Origin: Paenibacillus timonensis
Lineage (GTDB): Bacteria > Bacillota > Bacilli > Paenibacillales > Paenibacillaceae
Length of the DNA: 64,000 nucleotides
NCBI RefSeq assembly: GCF_022427145.1
Contig: NZ_JAKSXN010000021.1
Location: 1 to 64,000, forward strand
Reading direction: 5' to 3'
Below are positions 1 through 8,869 of the stretch, piece by piece; position 1 is the stretch's first letter; every line of letters starts with the position of its first letter. Made by a program: the position numbers and the translations under genes. The notes beneath the pieces were generated by a model that worked only from the letters and a program-made list of their open reading frames with translations, searched no databases and was not told the origin of the DNA.

Positions 1-16
1 TTATTCGCAGGTGCTC

Positions 17-199
17 TAACGGAACACAGAGACGTTATTCGCTCATTTCCCGGAAATTTCCCGGTTTAACGGAAACCAGAGACCTTATTTGGCATAAACT
101 CATCCGTTTATGGTCTCTTTCGAGCAAATAGCGTCTCCTCGTTCCGTTAGAAGGAGGAACCGTGCTCTCCAGAGCAAATAAGGTCTCTCAGTTCCGTTA
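17..199. repeat. Four-unit 183-bp repeat block A
   Basis: Two direct 26-nt units begin at 17 and 67, and two inverted units end at 149 and 199. Each unit starts TAACGGAA, has GAGAC in the middle and ends TTATTTGC or a close variant. The layout is 26-24-26-31-26-24-26 nt, so units in each pair are exactly 50 nt apart and the block is a quasi-palindrome about position 108. Spacers are not conserved. It lies 83 nt beyond the uvrB stop codon. Bases 1-8 resemble the end of a further unit cut by the window edge. The function is unknown. Confidence 0.9.
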
Positions 200-281
200 C
201 ACATTAGCCAATTTGGGTCAGCGCCCCGGCAAGCCAACATCGTCGGAAGAAGCCAGGAGCTGCTTCCAGCAAACAAAGGCG

Positions 282-2273
282 TTACTCCGCCCTCAGCTCC
301 AGGATCGCGTCGCGCAGCTCAGCAGCGCGTTCGAATTGCAGATTCTTCGCCGCTTCCTTCATCTCGGCCTCGAGACGGCCGATCATCGCTTCGCGGTCGC
401 GTTTGGACATCTTGCCTTTCGCATCGGCCAGGTAATCGGCTTTGCTCTCCGCCACCTTGGTGGCCTCGATCACGTCGCGCACCTTCTTGCGGATCGTCTG
501 CGGCGTGATGCCGTGCTTTTCGTTGTACGCGATCTGGATACTGCGCCGACGCTCGGTTTCCTTGATCGCCCGGTCCATTGACTCCGTGATCGAATCGCCG
601 TACATCAGCACTCGGCCGTCCGCATTCCGCGCGGCCCGCCCGATCGTCTGGATCAGCGAGCGTTCCGAACGGAGGAACCCTTCCTTATCGGCGTCCAAAA
701 TCGCCACCAGCGACACCTCCGGCAAATCCAGGCCTTCCCGCAGCAGGTTAATCCCGATCAGCACATGGAACGTACCTAGCCGCAGGTCCCGCAAAATGCT
801 CATCCGCTCCAGCGTTTTGATATCGGAGTGAAGATACCTGACTTTGATTCCAACCTCCTTGAGGTAATCGGTCAAGTCTTCCGCCATCTTCTTGGTCAGC
901 GTCGTCACCAGCACGCGTTCGTCTTTGGCGATGCGGTCGCGGATTTCCCCGATCAGATCGTCAATCTGCCCTTTCGTCGGTCGCACCTCGATAATCGGGT
1001 CCAGCAGGCCCGTCGGACGAATGATCTGCTGCACCATCGTGTTGCAGTGCTCCATCTCGTAAGGCCCCGGCGTCGCCGAAACATAAATCAACTGCGTCGC
1101 TTTCTCCTCAAACTCTTCAAACCGCAGCGGACGGTTATCCAGCGCCGACGGCAGGCGGAACCCGTGATCTACCAGCACGTTCTTACGTGCCTGGTCACCG
1201 TTGTACATCGCCCGGATCTGCGGCAGCGTGACGTGGGATTCGTCGATGACGATCAACATATCATCCGGAAAATAATCCATCAACGTATACGGCGTCGCCC
1301 CGCGCTCACGGAAGGTTAACGGTCCCGAGTAGTTCTCGATCCCGGAGCAGAAGCCGACCTCTTTCATCATTTCGATGTCGTACCGCGTCCGCTGCTCCAG
1401 CCGTTGGGCTTCCAGCAGCTTGCCTTGCGCGCGGAATTCCGCCAGCCGCTCTTCCAGTTCGCGTTCGATGTTCGTGATGGCGATCTTCATCGTTTCTTCC
1501 TGGGTGACGAAGTGAGACGCCGGAAAAATCGCCACATGCTCGCGTTCGCCGATCAATTCGCCGGTCAGCACGTCGATCTCCGTAATCCGCTCGATCTCGT
1601 CGCCGAAAAACTCCACCCGAATCGCCTGCTCGCCACGCGAAGCCGGGAAGATCTCCAACACATCGCCGCGGACCCGAAACGTGCCGCGCACGAAATTCAA
1701 ATCGTTCCGTTGATATTGGATATCCACCAGCCGACTCAAAATCTGATTGCGCGGCTTCTCCATCCCTACCCGCAGCGACAGCACCAAATTGCGGTACTCC
1801 ATCGGCGAACCGAGGCCGTAAATGCACGACACGCTCGCCACGATGATGACGTCCCGCCGCTCGAACAGCGCGCTCGTCGCAGAGTGCCGCAGTTTATCGA
1901 TTTCTTCATTAATGCTGGAATCTTTCTCGATGTAGGTGTCGGAGGAAGGAATGTAAGCTTCCGGCTGGTAGTAGTCGTAGTAACTAACGAAGTAGTCAAC
2001 CGAGTTATTGGGGAAAAACTCGCGAAATTCGCTGGCCAGCTGCGCCGCCAGCGTCTTGTTATGCGCGATGACGAGGGTGGGCCGTCCAAGCTTCGCTATC
2101 GTATGCGCGATCGTAAACGTTTTGCCCGTTCCTGTAGCCCCGAGCAACGTCTGGTGTTTTTTTCCGGCTAGCACGCCCTCTACCAGTTGTCGCACCGCCT
2201 CCGGCTGGTCTCCTTGTGGCGTATATTCGGAAATCAGCTCGAATTTATTGTCGCTAAACACGATTTCACTCAT
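282..2273 (-). CDS. uvrB: UvrABC excinuclease subunit B
   Basis: UvrB is the DNA-damage verification helicase of nucleotide excision repair; it receives damage from UvrA and recruits UvrC for incision. The 663-residue protein has the usual family length. Walker A GATGTGKT is near residues 45-52, the tyrosine-rich beta-hairpin ([13 protein letters not shown]) near residue 97 inserts into DNA, helicase motifs such as DESH and the QTIGRAARN motif follow, and a C-terminal UVR motif ([12 protein letters not shown]) contacts UvrC. The start is ATG followed by [10 protein letters not shown]. No clean GAAC-N4-GTTC LexA box was found upstream, although uvrB is usually SOS-controlled in Bacillales. uvrA normally follows and would lie outside the window. 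Confidence 0.98.
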   Translation of the reverse strand: MSEIVFSDNKFELISEYTPQGDQPEAVRQLVEGVLAGKKHQTLLGATGTGKTFTIAHTIAKLGRPTLVIAHNKTLAAQLASEFREFFPNNSVDYFVSYYDYYQPEAYIPSSDTYIEKDSSINEEIDKLRHSATSALFERRDVIIVASVSCIYGLGSPMEYRNLVLSLRVGMEKPRNQILSRLVDIQYQRNDLNFVRGTFRVRGDVLEIFPASRGEQAIRVEFFGDEIERITEIDVLTGELIGEREHVAIFPASHFVTQEETMKIAITNIERELEERLAEFRAQGKLLEAQRLEQRTRYDIEMMKEVGFCSGIENYSGPLTFRERGATPYTLMDYFPDDMLIVIDESHVTLPQIRAMYNGDQARKNVLVDHGFRLPSALDNRPLRFEEFEEKATQLIYVSATPGPYEMEHCNTMVQQIIRPTGLLDPIIEVRPTKGQIDDLIGEIRDRIAKDERVLVTTLTKKMAEDLTDYLKEVGIKVRYLHSDIKTLERMSILRDLRLGTFHVLIGINLLREGLDLPEVSLVAILDADKEGFLRSERSLIQTIGRAARNADGRVLMYGDSITESMDRAIKETERRRSIQIAYNEKHGITPQTIRKKVRDVIEATKVAESKADYLADAKGKMSKRDREAMIGRLEAEMKEAAKNLQFERAAELRDAILELRAE

Positions 2274-2534
2274 TGTCCAACATCACCCTATCGTCTAAAA
2301 TGGAATACTAGAGGCGTCTCCGGTATTCGTTCTATCTATGCATGAGATGGTTGCCTCAACTTGTTCGGTTCCCTGATATAAACTAGGATCGTCATGATTC
2401 CGATGAATAAACCAAGCTTACCCCTTAAGGACCTTCCTAAATTTATCAAAATAGGAATGGGTGTTCCCATGTATTATACCTTTTTCATCTTATAGATGCA
2501 AACGGTAATCGAGAATAGGAGTTGTACACAATCC
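2274..2534. other. Divergent intergenic region uvrB/motA
   Basis: This 261-bp gap separates the divergent uvrB and motA genes and should hold both promoters. I see a hairpin with arms GAATAC/GTATTC at 2303-2328 on the uvrB leader side, and a small dyad ATGGG-TGTT-CCCAT at 2457-2470 just upstream of a TATTAT element on the motA side. Neither a convincing SigA -35 nor a SigD promoter could be assigned. Confidence 0.5.
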
Positions 2535-3368
2535 ATGGATATTGCAACGCTGATAGGCATCATTGTTGGACTAGCTGCCCTGGTTGGCGGATTTATGCTG
2601 GAAGGCGGTCAGTTGGGCGGTTTACTGCAGATTACCGCCGCTTTAATCGTGTTTGGCGGTACTTTTGCCGCGGTGTTGATCAGCTTTCCCGTTGCCAAGC
2701 TTCGTACGGTGCCGAAGGCGCTGGCATTGGCGTTCATGACCAAATCCCAGGCGCAGGACGACGTGATCGAGGATATCGTGGGCATGTCGTCGATTTCCCG
2801 CCGCGAAGGCGTATTGGCTTTGGAGAAAAAGGCCGCCGAACACCAGGATCCTTTTTTGCGTGAGGGGATTCAACTGGTGGTGGACGGTACGGAACGCGCG
2901 ATGGTGCGGCAGATCATGGAGCTGGAAATCGATGCGGTCGCGAAAAAATATGACGGCTACGCCAAAATCTTCGAATCGGCCGGCGGGTACGCCCCGACGA
3001 TGGGGATTATCGGCACGGTGATGGGGCTCATCCACGTGCTCGGCAGCTTATCCGAACCGACGGCGCTCGGTCCTTCGATCGCGCTTGCTTTTACGGCGAC
3101 GTTGTACGGGGTGGCTAGCGCCAACCTGATCTTTCTTCCGATCGCCTCCAAGATCAAATCGCGCTGCGATGACGAGATTGACCGGATGGATATGATGCTC
3201 GAGGGGATTTTGTCGATCCAGAACGGGGACCATCCGTTGCTCGTGCGGCGTAAGCTGGAGTCTTTTACCGCGGAAACCACGCGGCTTCTGCCGGAGATCG
3301 AGCCGGAGAACCCGGCCGGGTTCGGAAGCGGCTCCCGCATTCGCGGCTCCGAGGAGAATGAGTTATGA
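2535..3368 (+). CDS. motA: Flagellar motor stator protein MotA
   Basis: MotA is the four-helix membrane subunit of the flagellar stator; with MotB it couples ion flow to rotation. The protein is 277 residues from the ATG that gives MDIATLIGIIVG, the typical MotA beginning; an upstream in-frame start would add 13 unlikely residues. Membrane helices lie near residues 4-22 and 28-50, with the last two flanking the conserved segment AGGYAPTMGIIGTVMGLI (functional proline near 154) and the LIFLPIA proline near 202. The charged cytoplasmic loop lies between. The AGGAG site is about 12 nt upstream. The stop overlaps the motB start, so the pair is co-translated. Sequence alone does not settle whether it uses protons (MotA) or sodium (MotP). 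Confidence 0.93.
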   Translation: MDIATLIGIIVGLAALVGGFMLEGGQLGGLLQITAALIVFGGTFAAVLISFPVAKLRTVPKALALAFMTKSQAQDDVIEDIVGMSSISRREGVLALEKKAAEHQDPFLREGIQLVVDGTERAMVRQIMELEIDAVAKKYDGYAKIFESAGGYAPTMGIIGTVMGLIHVLGSLSEPTALGPSIALAFTATLYGVASANLIFLPIASKIKSRCDDEIDRMDMMLEGILSIQNGDHPLLVRRKLESFTAETTRLLPEIEPENPAGFGSGSRIRGSEENEL

Positions 3369-4246
3369 GACCGTCCAGCAAACCGGGCAAGAACGCTGAA
3401 CTGGACCGTATGCCCCGGGAATCCCGCAGACGCGGGAGACGTACGGAGCGAAACGATACGAAGGACCGCTGGATGATCACCTATGCGGATTTGATTACGT
3501 TGTTGTTGATTTTTTTCGTGATGATGTATGCCATGAGCCGGCTGGACGTGGAAAAATATGAAGTGGTGACCTCTTCCCTGCAGCAGACGTTCAAAGGCGG
3601 GGATTCCATTCTGGAGCTGGGCAGCGGCATTACGGGGACGGAGAGCCGTTACAGCCACAAGAATCCGCCGGCTTCGGCCGATCGCGGCAGCAAGCAAGGC
3701 GAAGGTCAAGGAACGACAGGCCAAGCCGACAGCACCGGACAAGCGCCGTTGACGGAGCGAGAGCTCGCTTTTCGCAAGCAGGAGGAGGAGCTCGCCAACT
3801 TGATGAAGCTGATTGAGGGTTACATCAAGGACAATTCGCTTGAGGATCAAATCCGCGTGGCCGACTTGCCCAAAGGCATCTCGATCACGTTAAGCGACCG
3901 GTTTCTGTTCGATACCGGGAAAGCCGACCTGAAAAGCGACTCGGCCAAGACGCTAGCCAAGCTGGCCAGCTTGTTCCGTCAGCTCGATACGGTGATCAGC
4001 ATTGAAGGCCATACCGACAGCCTGCCGATCGTGTACGCCTCGGAGTTCAAGGACAACTGGGAGCTGTCGGGGGCGAGAGCGCTGTCGGTGTTGCGGTTTT
4101 TCGTCGACAAGGAGAAGCTGGATCCGCAGCATTTCCAATACGCCGGTTACGCCGACACCCGCCCCGCCGCCGACAACGACACAACCGAAGGCCGCCAAAA
4201 GAACCGCCGGGTGGAGATCACGGTATTGCGGCAGTTGCAGCAGTAG
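3365..4246 (+). CDS. motB: Flagellar motor stator protein MotB
   Basis: MotB anchors the stator to peptidoglycan and carries the ion-binding aspartate. It has 293 residues: a basic cytoplasmic N-terminus (about 1-36), one membrane helix (ITYADLITLLLIFFVMMYA) with the conserved Asp near residue 42, a linker of about 100 residues rich in Gly/Gln/Ser, and a C-terminal OmpA-like peptidoglycan-binding domain (from about 165) with IEGHTDSLPI and NRRVEI motifs. It overlaps motA by ATGA. A run of 11 G begins at the last base of the stop codon. MotS of a sodium-driven motor is the main alternative. Confidence 0.93.
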   Translation: MRPSSKPGKNAELDRMPRESRRRGRRTERNDTKDRWMITYADLITLLLIFFVMMYAMSRLDVEKYEVVTSSLQQTFKGGDSILELGSGITGTESRYSHKNPPASADRGSKQGEGQGTTGQADSTGQAPLTERELAFRKQEEELANLMKLIEGYIKDNSLEDQIRVADLPKGISITLSDRFLFDTGKADLKSDSAKTLAKLASLFRQLDTVISIEGHTDSLPIVYASEFKDNWELSGARALSVLRFFVDKEKLDPQHFQYAGYADTRPAADNDTTEGRQKNRRVEITVLRQLQQ

Positions 4247-4316
4247 GGGGGGGGGGCGAGAGGTCGCTTGAGTGTCCGCGCCGATGTCCGGGCCCTTTTT
4301 CCGGTGTGCCTAACTC

Positions 4317-4499
4317 TAACGGACCACAAAGACGCTATTTGCTAATTCCCGGCCTATTTCCCCGGTTAACGGACCGGAGAGGCCTTATTGGCTAGCCAAT
4401 CGGCGCCAACGATCGAATTTGCAGCATATAACGCCTCTGGAGTCCGTTAAAATTGATGACTGGTAACTACGGATAAAATAAGGACAACTCGGTCCGTTA
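4317..4499. repeat. Four-unit 183-bp repeat block B
   Basis: This block has the same 26-24-26-31-26-24-26 layout as the block at 17-199: direct units start at 4317 and 4367, inverted units end at 4449 and 4499. Units begin TAACGGAC (not GGAA as in the first block), so the variant base is shared by all units within a block. It lies 70 nt after motB and 77 nt before the conserved leader of the next gene. Confidence 0.9.
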
Positions 4500-4575
4500 G
4501 CGATCCTCAATGAGTTGAAACCCGCGAGAACCCCATTGCCAGAATGTGATAAACACGATAAACTATGCTCAAATA

Positions 4576-4650
4576 GGCCGTGAAGCACACGCCGTCTTGA
4601 TCCTTCGCCCCTTTGTGGGTGGAATGGTATCGGGGCGGCGTTTTTGTTTT
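4576..4650 (+). promoter_or_regulatory. Conserved leader hairpin with U-tract
   Basis: An 18-nt motif GGCCGTGAAGCACACGCC (4576-4593) runs into a 12-bp stem: 4590-4601 pairs with 4629-4640, counting G-U pairs, followed by TTTTTGTTTT. This looks like an intrinsic terminator or attenuator in front of the nuclease-fold gene starting at 4677. The same 18-nt motif and a stem with different sequence but intact pairing lie ahead of the paralogous gene near 15.4 kb, so the structure appears to be under selection. Confidence 0.75.
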
Positions 4651-4676
4651 CGCAAATGAAGGAGGGTTGGGCTGAG

Positions 4677-5327
4677 ATGAATTTTGATCAAGCTTTTGAT
4701 GCGTGGATGGCACGTCAAATGGAGGAGGAGAAGAACCCTAGACGATTGGAGCTCCTCAAAAAGGGATTGGGACATGGCACGATGGAATTTATGCGATTCG
4801 TCTGGTTCCCTGCCGTTGGACAATTCGATCACTTATATCCGGAATGGGAAGTACGGGACTTCAACAATGGTTACCGATATTTGGATCTCGCTTATCTCCC
4901 GGGATCCGAATCGGCTAAAGGAGGTATTGAAATTCAAGGATACGGGCCCCATGCAAGGGATTTGGACGTTCGACGTTTCAAGGACTTATGTTGGCGTCAG
5001 AGTTTATTGGCGTTAGATGGTTGGACGATACTCCCTATCGCTTACTTGTCTATCGTAGAGGAGCCGAAGCAATGTCAGCAACTGGTGTTGTCTTTTATCG
5101 GTAAATTCATGACCACTGCGGTACATCCTGACTTAAATTGGCTAGAGGCGGAAACGGTACGTTATGCGACGCGGCTGCTGCGGCCTTTTAGTCCACTTGA
5201 GCTGTCGAAGCATTTGCGGATTACGGACCGTCACGCCAGACGTATATTGCATGGGTTAGCTCATAAGCAAGAATTATCTGTTGCCAGCGGAAAGAGCCGT
5301 TATCGGACTTATCGTCTTGTGCGTTGA
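4677..5327 (+). CDS. DUF559-like nuclease-fold protein with winged helix
   Basis: This 216-residue protein is a paralogue of the one encoded at 14674-15339. The central part resembles the DUF559/VSR-like PD-(D/E)XK nuclease fold: YRYLDLAY (Asp about 70), GIEIQGYGPH (Glu about 85) and RQSLLALDGWTIL. The C-terminal 60 residues (SPLELSKHLRITDRHARRILHGL) look like a winged helix. The paralogue has EID where this has EIQ, so a likely metal ligand is replaced by Gln and activity may be lost. I chose the ATG with GAAGGAGG 11 nt upstream; a TTG 33 nt earlier lies inside the leader U-tract. A repeat block starts 31 nt after the stop codon. The biological role is unknown; DNA binding or cleavage is inferred from fold only. 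Confidence 0.75.
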   Translation: MNFDQAFDAWMARQMEEEKNPRRLELLKKGLGHGTMEFMRFVWFPAVGQFDHLYPEWEVRDFNNGYRYLDLAYLPGSESAKGGIEIQGYGPHARDLDVRRFKDLCWRQSLLALDGWTILPIAYLSIVEEPKQCQQLVLSFIGKFMTTAVHPDLNWLEAETVRYATRLLRPFSPLELSKHLRITDRHARRILHGLAHKQELSVASGKSRYRTYRLVR

Positions 5328-5357
5328 GGGGCATTCGTACTTCTAACTTAGAAACTT

Positions 5358-5540
5358 TAACGGACCCCAGGGACCTTATTTGCTATTTCCCACACGATAT
5401 CCTGTTCTAACGGACTGAGGAGGCCTTATTACAGGTAATCTGGGAGGGTTCGTCCGGAATCTAGTCAAATAAGAGCATCTGAGTCCGTTAAATCCTCATA
5501 GCTGCGTATCCCAAGTAAATAGCGGCATCTGGGTCCGTTA
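5358..5540. repeat. Four-unit 183-bp repeat block C
   Basis: Direct units start at 5358 and 5408, inverted units end at 5490 and 5540, again 183 bp with 50-nt pitch and a 31-nt centre. Units start TAACGGAC and end in TTATTTGC, CTATTTAC or similar. The block begins 31 nt after the stop of the nuclease-fold gene and ends 8 nt before the terminator hairpin of the convergent MinJ-like gene. Confidence 0.9.
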
Positions 5541-5548
5541 GCCAAGCA

Positions 5549-5589
5549 AAAGCCCGCCTGGGAGATGGAATACCTCCCAGGCGGGCTTT
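5549..5589. terminator. Bidirectional intrinsic terminator
   Basis: A perfect 16-bp stem (5549-5564 with 5574-5589, GC-rich core GCCCGCCTGGGAG) with a 9-nt loop is flanked by A/T ends. It lies between convergent genes and mainly serves the MinJ-like gene on the minus strand. Confidence 0.85.
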
Positions 5590-5636
5590 GTTGTCCGCGC
5601 TGCGCCCGGCCGGTGCCCCCGGCCCGCGCGCGCGGC

Positions 5637-6992
5637 CTACGCCTCGGCGGCCGGCCCGTCGGCCGCCGCCGGCGCACCGCCGCCCGCCCGCGCATCGCGC
5701 TGCGGCGCGGGCGTGGCGCCCCGAGCGCCGCGCGCCGCGCGGGCGCTCACGCGCGGGCGCAGCAGCTGCAGCAGCGACAGCGGCTGCAGCCTTACCGCCG
5801 CCGGCGCCAGCTCATCCGGCGCGAGGATCGCGCCGAGCTGGTGGTGATCGCCGGCGTAGATGGCGCGCTGGAGGAATTTGCTCTCGCCCGCGAGATTCAG
5901 CACCTCCAGCTTGCAAAAAGCCGGGTTGATCCGCAGCGCCGCATGCAGATCCTCCTTGGTGGGCACCGGCACCCCGTTGACCTTCACGATCGACTCGCCG
6001 GCCCGGATGCCGAGCTCTTCCGCCGGGCTGCCCGGCAGCACGGCCAGCACCTTCAGTCCCCCCTGCGGATGGACAAACAGCGGGCTGCGCTGCTGCTCCT
6101 CGTAGCGGCTCAGCCAGATCAGCGCTTCGTGCAGCACGAACGCCGCGAGCGCGGCCACCGGCAGGAGTGGACTCCACCAGGCCGTCAGCAATGCCAGCAC
6201 GGTGATGACCGCGCCGTAGCCCAGTAGCCGGCCCGACGAGATCCGGGCTTTCTCCTTCGGCAGCAGCCCCATCGTCATCTCCGAGAACCCGAGCACGATC
6301 GGCAGCGCCATCAGGCTGAAGCCGCCCTGCCATGCGTCCCCGCCGAACAAAGGCGTCCAAGGCAACACCCCGCCGGCAGTCTGCGCCGGTACAAGCAGGA
6401 ACAACGGTACCGGCCACAAGCCCTGCATTTGGTACCCGCCGATCAGCCTGCCCCGTTTGCCTTCAAAAAACAACGGACCGGCAAAAGAAGCCCCCTGCCA
6501 CCGTACCAGCAGGCCTTCGGCCACATGCAGCAACCCGACCAGGCAGAGCAGCGCCGGAATGTCCAATTCTCGGACGATGCGCACGATGTCGCTCAGCAAG
6601 CCGCTGCCCGCAAATTCCGGGAACAAGTTCAACCCGAACTGGATCACGCCAAGCAAGCCCACGGCATAAGCCAAGCATAAATAGCGGATGCGGAACAGCA
6701 TCAGCACCAACGTAACCGCCCAAAGGCAGAGAATCCCCTCCATCGTCAGATTCATTCCAAGGAATACGAAGACGACGGAAACCGTCAGCCCCGCCAGCAA
6801 GCCGCCAAGAGCGGTACGCCAGGTCTGCAAGCCCCAGCTGTGCAGGCGAACATGAAACAGGCGGCGCTCCAGCACCACCTGCCTGCGATAAATCAGCAGG
6901 ACGACGATGATCGAAAAATAGTAGAACGGCTGCAACAATAGCTGCGCCCCTGCTTCCGCCAGACTCCACAATCCTTCCAGAATGAGATCCAA
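5637..6992 (-). CDS. minJ: MinJ-like polytopic membrane protein with PDZ domain
   Basis: The 451-residue protein has about eight predicted membrane helices (residues about 20-300) followed by a PDZ domain (about 310-390; VLPGSPAEELGIRAGESIVKVNG). This architecture and its place beside ctpB, ftsX, ftsE and uvrB match Bacillus subtilis MinJ (YvjD), the adaptor linking DivIVA to MinCD in division-site selection. The last 45 residues are an Ala/Arg/Gly/Pro-rich tail encoded by extremely GC-rich DNA (5640-5770), not seen in B. subtilis MinJ. The start is TTG with AAAGGAG 12 nt upstream. The family call is good; the MinJ function is inferred from synteny. Confidence 0.7.
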   Translation of the reverse strand: MDLILEGLWSLAEAGAQLLLQPFYYFSIIVVLLIYRRQVVLERRLFHVRLHSWGLQTWRTALGGLLAGLTVSVVFVFLGMNLTMEGILCLWAVTLVLMLFRIRYLCLAYAVGLLGVIQFGLNLFPEFAGSGLLSDIVRIVRELDIPALLCLVGLLHVAEGLLVRWQGASFAGPLFFEGKRGRLIGGYQMQGLWPVPLFLLVPAQTAGGVLPWTPLFGGDAWQGGFSLMALPIVLGFSEMTMGLLPKEKARISSGRLLGYGAVITVLALLTAWWSPLLPVAALAAFVLHEALIWLSRYEEQQRSPLFVHPQGGLKVLAVLPGSPAEELGIRAGESIVKVNGVPVPTKEDLHAALRINPAFCKLEVLNLAGESKFLQRAIYAGDHHQLGAILAPDELAPAAVRLQPLSLLQLLRPRVSARAARGARGATPAPQRDARAGGGAPAAADGPAAEA

Positions 6993-7079
6993 GAGGTACT
7001 CACGCTCCTTTATCGGTGTAAGTTAAACCTTGCTCTATGAAAATGATGAATGGTTAGCTTATAGACTTCCGCCAATCAG

Positions 7080-7108
7080 AAAAAAAGAGGGCCGGATTTC
7101 AGCCCTCT
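7080..7108 (-). terminator. Terminator of ctpB
   Basis: On the minus strand a 7-bp stem (AGAGGGC with GCCCTCT, 7086-7108) is followed by a run of U. It ends the ctpB transcript 15 nt beyond the stop codon, so the MinJ-like gene probably has its own promoter in 6993-7080. Confidence 0.75.
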
Positions 7109-7122
7109 AAGGGTTTCGACAT

Positions 7123-8574
7123 CTACGAGGCGATTTCCTTCCGTACGATCTCCAGCGCGCGATTTAACTGCGCGTCGTTTTTCGGATCGCGGATGTGTTG
7201 GATCACGCTGTTCTCCAAGGCCTCGGCGGTTTTCGCGTCCAGTACGCCATTCGCCGTAAGCTTCTGGTCGACCTGGAACTTCTTCAGCGCCTTCTCGGTA
7301 TTTTTATCGAAGTAACCGTCCTTCCGGCCCGGATCGTATCCGAGTCCGTCCAGCATCGTTTGGGCGCTTTTGATATCCTCGCCGAGCATATCGTACTTGT
7401 AGGTTTTTTCCTTATTGATCGGGGCTACCGTAAAATAGTCCGGCTGGGACACCGCAATGTCCGGCTTGATCCCCTTCTTATGAATCCATTCGCCGTTTGG
7501 CGTCAGCCATTTGGCAATGGTGATTTTCAGCAGGCTGCCGTCGCCCATCTCCTGGCTGAAGCTTGTTTGTACCGTGCCTTTGCCGTACGTAGCTTCGCCT
7601 ACCAGCTTCGCCCCCGCAGACTCCTGCAAAGCTCCGGCTAAGATCTCCGAGGCGCTCGCGCTGCCCTTATTCGTGACCACGACGATCGGATAGGATTTGC
7701 CGGTTCCTTTGGAAACCGACTGCTGCCGGCGTTTGTACTTATCTTCGATCTGAACAATGGCTTTGCCCTTCGGCACGAACATCTCTGCCATCGTCTCGAC
7801 CACGTCCAGCACCCCGCCCGGATTGTTGCGCACGTCGATGACCAGACCTTTCATGCCTTGTTTCTCCAAGGCATCCAGTTCTTTTTTGAAACGATCGGCC
7901 GTATTTAAGGAAAACTCGGTCACCTCGATGACCCCAACTTTACCTTCCTTCATCTCGGCATACACGGTTTCCAGCGCGATGTCCGCACGGACAATTTCAA
8001 ATTCCAGCGTGCTGGCGGATCCGGCCCGTTTCACTTTGACTTTTGCCGTCGTGCCTTTAGGACCGCGGATTTTGGCTACCGCCTCGTTTAGGCTTAGGCC
8101 TTCAAACGATTCACCGTTCACCGACAACAGGATATCCTTTGGCTGAATGCCGGCTTTTTCGGCAGGAGAGCCCTTGATCGGAGAGACAACGACCACATTG
8201 CCGTTCTCCATGGACACTTCCGCCCCGATTCCGGTAAAAGAACCCTCGATCTGCTCCGAAAATTGCTGCGCCGTATCGGGCGCCATATAGGAGGAAAACG
8301 GATCCTCCAACGCATTCATCATTCCATCAATCGCGCCATCAATCAATTTGTTCGTATCCACGTCTTCGACGTAGTTTTTCTGGACGAGCTGCAGCGCCGT
8401 CTCGATTTTTTTGATGTCTTGCTTTGAGCCGGTGCCGGCCGTGTCGGCAAAATTTCCGCTGCGCAGCGGTCCCGTACCGGCAAAGCTCCATTCCCCCGTC
8501 AGCGTTAACGTCAGCAAGCTGCTGACCAGCATGGCTGCGATAACGAGCAGGGTTACCGTACGACCTTTATACAT
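7123..8574 (-). CDS. ctpB: S41 family carboxyl-terminal processing protease CtpB
   Basis: This is a secreted or membrane-anchored serine protease of the CtpA/CtpB (Prc) family; B. subtilis CtpB cleaves SpoIVFA during sporulation signalling. Of 483 residues, an N-terminal hydrophobic anchor is at about 7-27, a PDZ domain at about 105-185 (GSPAEKAGIQPKDILLSVNG), the S41 core has DVRNNPGG at 247-254, and the catalytic Ser/Lys/Gln fall at about S307, K332 and Q336, with the same spacing as in B. subtilis CtpB. A C-terminal peptidoglycan-binding domain follows (about 395-455; AQTMLDGLGYDPGRKDGYFD). Neighbours are the MinJ-like gene, the M23 hydrolase and ftsEX. Confidence 0.92.
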   Translation of the reverse strand: MYKGRTVTLLVIAAMLVSSLLTLTLTGEWSFAGTGPLRSGNFADTAGTGSKQDIKKIETALQLVQKNYVEDVDTNKLIDGAIDGMMNALEDPFSSYMAPDTAQQFSEQIEGSFTGIGAEVSMENGNVVVVSPIKGSPAEKAGIQPKDILLSVNGESFEGLSLNEAVAKIRGPKGTTAKVKVKRAGSASTLEFEIVRADIALETVYAEMKEGKVGVIEVTEFSLNTADRFKKELDALEKQGMKGLVIDVRNNPGGVLDVVETMAEMFVPKGKAIVQIEDKYKRRQQSVSKGTGKSYPIVVVTNKGSASASEILAGALQESAGAKLVGEATYGKGTVQTSFSQEMGDGSLLKITIAKWLTPNGEWIHKKGIKPDIAVSQPDYFTVAPINKEKTYKYDMLGEDIKSAQTMLDGLGYDPGRKDGYFDKNTEKALKKFQVDQKLTANGVLDAKTAEALENSVIQHIRDPKNDAQLNRALEIVRKEIAS

Positions 8575-8689
8575 CCTAGATCACCGCCTCTGAATGATGA
8601 ACGTGCCCGGGAATGTTGCCCGGCCCGTCCGAATTTGAACGTCCCATAGTATATGTCCCGCCCATGAGAAATATTTACAATTAAAGGTT

Positions 8690-8856
8690 GTTTTCAAATC
8701 GGCTTCTTAGTACGAAGCACTTTCAAGCAGCTTAATCGACGTCGAATCTTGAATTCAGCCGAGCCTTCCGTTGCTCACGTAGCCTACGACTACGCTCCGC
8801 TACTCCGTCTCTAGCTTCATCCAACCTTCTCGGTACTAAAAACCCCATTTGAAAAC
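8690..8856. repeat. Structured intergenic repeat, copy 1
   Basis: This 167-bp element has terminal inverted repeats GTTTTCAAAT/ATTTGAAAAC and inner complementary arms TTAGTAC/GTACTAA. The family core CGAATCTTGAATTCAGCC is followed by a GTAGC..CTAC hairpin and by TAGCTTCATCCAACCTTCT. Seven copies occur in the window. It lies between ctpB and the M23 hydrolase gene. Confidence 0.85.
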
Positions 8857-8869
8857 TTTCATCCGAACT

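Noticed and set aside
442-2171. Long open frames antisense to uvrB
   Set aside because: They are shadow frames of a GC-rich conserved gene; the same applies to antisense frames over argH, argG, argD, argJ and secA.
2303-2400. LexA (SOS) box in front of uvrB
   Set aside because: CGAAC half-sites occur but no GAAC-N4-GTTC with correct spacing was found.
17-5540. CRISPR-like look of 26-nt repeats with 24-31 nt spacers
   Set aside because: Only four units per block, two of them inverted, no cas genes nearby, and several dispersed blocks of fixed length. This is not a CRISPR array.
5565-6227. 220-codon plus-strand frame over the MinJ-like gene
   Set aside because: Arg/Pro/Ala-rich composition from GC-rich antisense DNA, beginning inside a terminator hairpin; no family resemblance.
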